DNA of 64,000 bases, from positions 58,120,754 through 58,184,753 of the forward strand of contig NC_087065.1 of NCBI RefSeq assembly GCF_963678635.1, written 5' to 3'. This document shows, piece by piece, positions 58,423 through 64,000 of the stretch. Each line of letters starts with the position of its first letter. Positions within the stretch are counted from its first letter, which is position 1. The notes beneath the pieces were generated by a model that saw nothing but the letters and a program-made list of their open reading frames with translations, searched no databases and was not told the origin of the DNA. A program made the position numbers and the translations under genes. Source of the DNA: Symsagittifera roscoffensis (taxonomy: Eukaryota; Xenacoelomorpha; Acoela; Convolutidae).

Positions 58423-60488
58423 GCGTCAAGTTGACTGCCAACTCATGCACAAACATGTTCATGTGAAAACTTCTAGTTTTCGAAAAAAATTGTTTTAAGG
58501 AAATTTTCTGAATTTTCAGTTCAACGTAGAAAAAATGCATTAATATAATAAATTTGAAAATTTCTTATTTGTCTTCAGATCTTGGATGAGTGCTGCCGAG
58601 CATGTTAAATTGGGCTGTAAATCAATTCTGAAAATACATTTGTCTGAAACATTTTGATTTTTGAGATAAAAACCTGTTTTTGTGAAATCTCATGTTAGCT
58701 TGGAAAAATTTTTTTTTCTGAGATTTTTTTAAATCATGTTTTATTGATGCCTAGCAGATGAAGTAAGCCTGCCTGCAGTTTTTTGTCGAAACTCGCAACG
58801 CATTCAAAATTCCGTTTTTTACCGAATAGTTTTTCAATACTTTTAATGTTTTCACTTGTTTTTCATTGTTGCTGACTAAGTTATTCAGAATATGTGCGTA
58901 TGATGAAAACTGTAACCTTTAAGTGGGAATTACTTATGCCTTTCAGTTATCCTCCGCGTTATTTGGTTGCTAATTAATTGTACTGATATGAAATTATGAA
59001 AAAAATGAGTTTCCTTTCAAACATTAATAACTTATTTATATTGTATGGAGAAAAGAACTCTTTATTTCTCTCCTTTTTTGAAGAATTAAAAAGTTATACA
59101 TAAAATTCAATAAACTCCTTTCAGCAATCAACAACGTAACCCGTTATACAAGAGAGTACAGGGGAGAGAGTATGCTTCAAACAAGGCGAAAGAGAGGCAG
59201 CACATTAAGTTTCTTTCCGAAAAAAAACTTCAATAATGGAGTTCAACCACAGTAGCTCTGGTAAATTTTTACTTTTTTGTAATATTTAGGGAGATGGGGG
59301 AGAAAACTGAGGGAAGATATAGATTATTAGGCAACTTAGCCTTCTGAAACAAAAGTTAAACACTTTTTTTTCTAAGAAAAGTTCATTGTGACTTGACTCT
59401 CCACTCCCATTCGCCCTAAATGGTTATGAAATCAAAGTACTTTTTATGGACACTCTTTATTTGGTATGATTTGCTCGAAGTTTTCATAACTATACCTTGA
59501 ATCATATCTGAAAAGGGTTTGGGATGATACATTCCAACCCTTTCTGATATTTATTTGCGGTAATTGAATTTATGTAAAAACCTACCTCGAACTCAAAGTT
59601 CCTCAAGTACCTTCGCTGATAGAAACAATAAAATTCAGAAGCCTTAATTCAAAAGACTCTTGCTCTTAACTGAAATGTGATTCGAACTTAAATAATATTG
59701 GATCGTTTTACTTTAGTGACATAAATATGAACTTAATTGGACACGAAATTTGAAAAATCTTGGCTATTTATAGCAGAAAGTAAGAATACAATCAGTCATG
59801 ATTTGATCGAGATACCTATTGCAGAGGAGGGTTTATGATGTTTTTTTTTCATGTTTTTTGTTTTTTTTTCATCAGGAAACAGCTTAACATTTAAATTATA
59901 TCGAAGTATTACAATTAATATTCTGGTAACTTACCAAGATTTTTATCCGCTATATTGAGCAAGTCTACAGTAGTTACTATGGTATCGTGATCCAGTTCAA
60001 ACACAGCGGAGTCTTCTTTGGATGTCTCGACGTAACACGACTGACTAGCCAATGAATCATTCTCAAATTGCCCGTCTAGAGCCTTCAAAGCAAAAAAGAG
60101 CGGTTTAATTGAATGGATGAAATTTCAGATATTCAGAATCGAACTATGGAAATTTGAGAAACAAAGACTCGAAGTTTTTTCTATTCTGGTTTGTTAATTT
60201 GTTGCTGCACCATTTTTCTATCAGGTGTCGAGGTGCTCACTTTATGTTTCGGCTTTCAAAGTCGAGCACACGCCAGTGCTCGACCGAAAAAGAATAGTCG
60301 AGACAGGGGTTTCGAATAGCTATTTGGTGTTTTGCCATGAAGATGCATTTTGTCATTATTCCACTAATTTTTTGTCCGACTTGCGAAAGCGAGGAATTTA
60401 TATGCTCGCGTTAGCTTTTTTATTCAGACCAAAAGATTATAATTTCCAAAAGATTATAATTTCCAAAAGATTATAAGCGCATTCGAGG
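58423..60488. repeat. 2066-bp tandem duplication, unit 2
   Basis: Unit 2 begins gcgtcaagttgactgcc and ends attcgagg at 60488. It contains the second copy of exon E3. Near its right end are three copies of the 17-bp unit ccaaaagattataattt (60428-60476) and a hairpin GTCGAGCAC...GTGCTCGAC (about 60261-60284); both also occur in unit 1. Confidence 0.9.
59935..60082 (-). CDS. Polycystin exon E3: discoidin/F-type-lectin-like core
   Basis: The exon is 148 bp, phase 0 in and phase 1 out, with a pyrimidine-rich acceptor and GTAAGT donor. It starts ALDGQFENDSLASQSC and ends VDLLNIADKNL. The pattern A-L-D-G, a Cys, a hydrophobic strand and V-x-L-x-N is that of discoidin-type galactose-binding domains, most like F-type (fucolectin) lectins. 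Of the fucose-binding R-x-D-x4-[RK] pattern only D-x4-K is present, and no matching His is evident. Sugar binding is therefore uncertain. An identical exon lies 2066 bp to the left. Confidence 0.75.
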
Positions 60489-60900
60489 GATCGTTCCCTG
60501 GATCTCTGCGTGGCACCACCGAATGTGAACACCACTATAAAAACCTGACACGAGTCGATTCGACTTGTTCCTTTTACACTTTGATACTTAAAGTGTTAAG
60601 CCTTAAGTGTTGTTTAAAGTGTAAAGCTTAAAGTGTTGCTGGCAAACTATCTCGCACTGCAAAATTGTTCAAATTCAATTCAGGCAAGCTAATTGTTCAT
60701 ATTATTTCGTTCAGGACTTAAATGTTGGCACTAAAAGTTTGTCAATATCAGCCTAATATTCATAGTTTGTGAACGATTCGTTTACCAAAAACTATTCGAA
60801 ACCAGTTAAAGGGCAGTCAGCACCTTTCAGATTTTCCCCTGATATCAAAATTTTTGTTTTGATGAAAACTTACTTTAAAACGAGGTTATCATTACATTTT

Positions 60901-61742
60901 TTCTTCCGACTTTCAAATAAATTGACCGAATATTTGTGCTCGGGTTTTTTTCTCCAAACCAATTTCGCATTCCTAACTAGCCTTTTAAGAACAAAATTAT
61001 TTACTCCATCTGGAAGCCAGTAATGACTTGAGCTCATTTTGGTAGGCTGGAAAGTTTTAGGAATTGAAAGTTGCCAATTCAAATAGTTTGGGACAATTAA
61101 CGCGCCAGATTATTTGTCCTATAAACACATCCGCTTCTAAATGATTATAAATTGGTTCGAGGTAAAATATTTGGTATAAATATAACGTTACTAGACGCTT
61201 TTAAAAAATCACTTTGTACTTGGTATTGCAAGTGTGGTGAATTTTCAAAAAAAAAATTTTTTTTTTTCAAATGATGCATTCAAAAACTGTTTCAAACACT
61301 TGGAAGCGCAGTATATTTGGAACAGAGCATTTTTCCGCTTTAAGCTAAAGCGGCGAAAAAGAATCGATCAAGCATTTCAAGCAAAAGCACCAAAGGCGAT
61401 CGCGAAACTTCCACAGCATCAATAAAAGAGGAAATCGGTATGAGCTTTCAAACCGCAGGAATTTTACCATAAAGAAACCTGCGACCTGAGGGAAATAGCT
61501 GTGCACTTAGATAAACGAAAGAGTAGAAAGCAGTTCTTGGAAAAAAAAACGGGAAAAACGACCTATTTTCAAAACGGAAAACAATACTTCGATGATTAGT
61601 GTCCCGACTATGATTTCCAACAAAAACTTCAACAACAATGATTTTCAACAAAAACTTCAAAAACAATCTGAATTTTTTTGAACATTTAAATAGTTAATTT
61701 AAAGCGATTTCTGGGTTCCTACTTGATACGAGCAGTCTTATT
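60901..61742 (+). mobile_element. Family-1 repeat, copy d (degenerate)
   Basis: Recognisable parts are CTTCCGACTTTC and aatatttgtgctcggg at the left, gggacaattaacgcgc in the middle, and gatacgagcagtctta at the right. Much of the interior is diverged or inserted. Its right end lies at the splice donor of polycystin exon E2. Confidence 0.55.
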
Positions 61743-61745
61743 AAC

Positions 61746-61831
61746 CTTGTCTACAGATGACCATTGGTAAAGCGGGGTGCCGGATCCGATTGCATTCACT
61801 GGAGTCATCTCTGTCTGGTTGCTCACATCCC
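61746..61831 (-). CDS. Polycystin exon E2: start of lectin-like domain
   Basis: The exon follows TTTCCAG and ends before GTTAAT. Two frames are open, but only the frame giving DVSNQTEMTPVNAIGSG and ending QWSSVDK joins E1 and E3 without a stop. The segment before ALDG in E3 fits the N-terminal strand of discoidin (F5/8 type C) and F-type lectin folds, where a Ser-rich stretch precedes A-[VL]-D-G. The donor lies a few bases from the 3' end of a degenerate repeat (60901-61742). Confidence 0.7.
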
Positions 61832-62466
61832 CTGGAAATGATCAAAATCAATCTGGAGCTCTATGCTTGATCTGAGTTTGCAAGTATCGTACACATTAGT
61901 TCATCAATCGCAAATTTTACGAAGATCGAAATTTGAGTCTTCACTTTCCCTGAAACTACCCTTAACTCAATCCTAGCCTTATAGTTACTTTGAATCGCTT
62001 CTGAAACCATTTACTTAATTCCTGACATCGTTTCTAATCTTTTAGTTACTTATATCGTTTTTGAATTAAAAAAAAACGAATTTTCTTAGTTTTACTGCAT
62101 AGAATGTGATAAATTTCCCAAAAAGAACTAAGTAAATCCATAATTGGCTCAATCAATAACATAATGGTTCTCGAGGAAAAAATTCTGGTCTTTAAATATT
62201 CTGAAGCAGCATTTGCTTTTTCGAATTGCTTTTTTGTACACTTTTTACCAAAGTGGCGGGACTTGTCCTTCGTATACATTCTGTTTTGTACGGAACCAGC
62301 TGTGTTACCACCTGTCGTACCCTTTACCTGTCAAATTTTCTATTTTACCTGTGTGCTGGAAGGTGGATGCCTCAAAATTTAAAATTAAAACTGGCAAAAA
62401 AACATTCAAAAAGTATGTTAAATTATCTACCTCGAGAAGTGCGCATGCTCTTGATTAAATACTAAC

Positions 62467-62668
62467 AGAAGGGGTTCGGAGTTTCCACACCACATATGCT
62501 CTTCAGTTCTCCTTTGTCCAGATTGTCCTTTTTGGCCTTTTTGAACTTCTGCATGCTTGAATACACACTGCTGACCTGCGACACCTTGGAGTTGAACTGT
62601 CCGGCGTCTCTGTCTTCGTTCTCAACCAGAAGGTGACAAGTAGTCTTCCCGTTGCAGTCGGATGTGGC
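62467..62668 (-). CDS. Polycystin exon E1: Cys-containing segment
   Basis: The exon follows ATTTAG, is 67 codons plus one base, and ends before GTTAGT. The protein begins ATSDCNGKTTCHLLVEN and later holds a Lys-rich helical stretch and ICGVETPNPF. The C-x4-C pattern around NGKTTC is reminiscent of the C-terminal half of SUEL/galactose-binding lectin domains, which occur in some PKD1-like and egg-jelly-receptor proteins. The rest does not fit that family well, so the assignment is weak. Its phase joins E2 exactly. No upstream exon could be placed between here and the right edge. Confidence 0.65.
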
Positions 62669-63260
62669 CTAAATCAGAACCAACATATTTGAAGTCAGTT
62701 GGTGACATTTGTTTCTCACCGACCGGGCGCGATATTTGGTAAGAGGCACAACTGGACTACAAAAAAGTTACTTGACTATCATTATCAATATATTTTACAC
62801 ACACCTTTTTATTCGAAGAGATTTTCGTGAATTTCTTTTTTTTGAAAAAAAAAATCGATTTGAGAACGTTTTTGTCGTTTTACAGAGTTGCTTAGTTTAA
62901 TAATGTGCAATTCTTTGCTTTGCGAAAAAAAATTGTAGTATTTTAGTAATCATTAAAATGCGTTTAATAAATAAATCAGAACTTTGCACTTGAAAAGCGT
63001 CTACAAAATGAGAATTTAGTACTTTTCTCATCCCGTTCACAAGGACAACTTGCTCCTTTTATTTGTGCAGTTTTGCCACAATTTTCATTTCGACGTCTTC
63101 TGGTATAATCTCACTGATGGATCTATTGATCTTTCAAAGACTGATTTCAAATATAAGAAAATTGATTAAATCCAGCCAATCAGATTGCAGGTAAAAAACT
63201 AACAAAATTCGCACAAATTGAATCAAATAGCAGTAATTTAGAAAACAACAAAAAAACTTA
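62669..63260. other. Sequence upstream of E1
   Basis: No further polycystin exon or other gene could be supported here. The sequence is AT-rich. Confidence 0.4.
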
Positions 63261-63773
63261 TTGTTCCGACTTTCGTAACGAAAGTAACAGAATATTTGTG
63301 CTCGGGGTGGGTTTTTTCAGACGAACTCCGACTTTTAACTAGCCATTTTTGACAGAAATTTTTTGGTATCATTCAAAAGGTATTGTTGTCTTAAGCTGAA
63401 GTTTGAAAAAATATTTCACCTGTGATTATTTTTTGTAAAGTTATTGTGGATTAAAGATTTCCATTTTGGCCAATTTTGGACAATTAACGAGCGAAATATT
63501 TGAGGTATTAACGCGTGAGCGGAGATTTAATCGAAATTTAATTGATTGAAGGAAAAATTTTTGCCAAAATTGATATGTTACTACGAGCGAAATTTATCTT
63601 TTTGTACCTTATATGGCGTGTGGAGGGATGATTTTCACAAAATAAATCTCAAATTGTCAAAAAAATTCTCTTTTGCTTTATTACAGTTAATTTTTTCTTG
63701 TTGTTACTGCTCCATAGACCTTAAAAAGCTGTCGGAATATTCGGGGCTTCGCTCTGATACGAGAAGTCTTGTT
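63261..63773 (+). mobile_element. Family-1 repeat, copy e
   Basis: Ends are TTGTTCCGACTTTCGTAACG and GAGAAGTCTTGTT. The 3' hairpin is weakened (gggcttcgctct) and the internal GCGCGA hairpin has decayed, so this copy is older than a and b. Confidence 0.6.
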
Positions 63774-64000
63774 TAACAACTTAAAATTGTCGCATTTAAA
63801 CAGAAAGGGGAAAAAGTTTAAATATAGATGGTTACAAGTACAAACAAACATCGAAAAATAAAGTTTCTTTATTTTATTTATGGTGCAAAAAAAAACATTG
63901 TTAATATCGATTGATTACTGAAATCGGAAAAACCTATCTGAAAACTTATAGCAACGCACACAATTACAACCCCGACTTTGATTTCTCTACAGAAGAAATA

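Larger units (their letters stand above)
1767..62668 (-). other. Polycystin-1 (PKD1) family gene, partial, 20 exons
   Basis: The span runs from the first to the last exon seen of one minus-strand gene. Exons are at 62467-62668, 61746-61831, 59935-60082, 41423-41824, 40860-41144, 39747-39956, 35064-35215, 33455-33586, 31255-31377, 30723-30842, 25999-26127, 25072-25246, 23826-24175, 23353-23572, 11662-12164, 10050-10267, 9429-9870, 8707-8924, 2623-2763 and 1767-1887. All begin after AG and end before GT. Phases match at all 19 junctions, giving 1459 codons without a stop. The order GAIN-like segment, GPS, helix, PLAT, helix is diagnostic of polycystin-1 proteins, large membrane proteins that act in sensing or adhesion with a TRP-like partner. 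The N-terminus and the last helices lie outside the window. Exon edges are inferred without transcript data. Confidence 0.85.

Noticed and set aside
1-64000. CRISPR arrays, operons, rRNA or tRNA genes
   Set aside because: No regularly spaced identical repeats, prokaryotic gene spacing or cloverleaf-forming tRNA-like sequence was seen. The only tRNA-related sequences are the primer-binding sites of the LTR elements.

Overview
This looks like an AT-rich nuclear segment from an invertebrate animal. It has spliced genes with introns of up to about 16 kb, Ty3/gypsy and BEL/Pao LTR retrotransposons, decayed LINEs and many foldback or MITE-like repeats. No prokaryotic features, rRNA or tRNA genes were recognised, and the phylum cannot be fixed from the sequence alone.

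The main gene is a polycystin-1 (PKD1) family gene on the minus strand. It enters from beyond the right edge and leaves past the left edge. I place 20 exons between 62668 and 1767, 4377 nt in all, or exactly 1459 codons. Every exon is open, and reading phase matches at all 19 junctions. In transcript order they encode: a Cys-containing segment perhaps from a galactose-binding lectin (E1); a discoidin/F-type-lectin-like domain with a 40-Asp tract (E2-E4); a Cys-rich unrecognised region (E5-E10); a Thr/Ser/acidic spacer (E11-E13); a GAIN-like segment, GPS motif and first membrane helix (E14-E15); a PLAT domain and second helix (E16-E17); a third hydrophobic segment and acidic cytosolic linker (E18-E20). 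The channel-like C-terminal helices and the N-terminus lie outside the window. E3 sits in a nearly perfect 2066-bp tandem duplication.

The introns hold mobile DNA. Element A (about 13067-20061) is a decayed Ty3/gypsy LTR element. Element B (48821-55940) is a related, much better preserved one with 285-bp LTRs. A BEL/Pao remnant (42166-44290) is nested in a hAT-like MITE family that also occurs at 2051, 12249 and 47430. A roughly 0.54-kb family with 5' and subterminal 3' inverted motifs and a 3' hairpin occurs five times (5431, 6047, 22768, 60901, 63261) and resembles Helentron-associated elements. Several large palindromes lie within tens of bases of splice sites. LINE reverse-transcriptase remnants lie at 38222 and 48050, and an ORF1-like remnant at 29907-30447.

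The least expected features are these. Element B has hydrophobic segments between RNase H and integrase, three CTCF-like TAGAGGGCG repeats and SUMO-interaction-like motifs in the Pol tail (the last also in A). Both A and B have a gag ATG formed across the LTR/primer-binding-site junction. The polycystin lectin domain carries a coding poly-Asp minisatellite. A frame-breaking exon has been duplicated.
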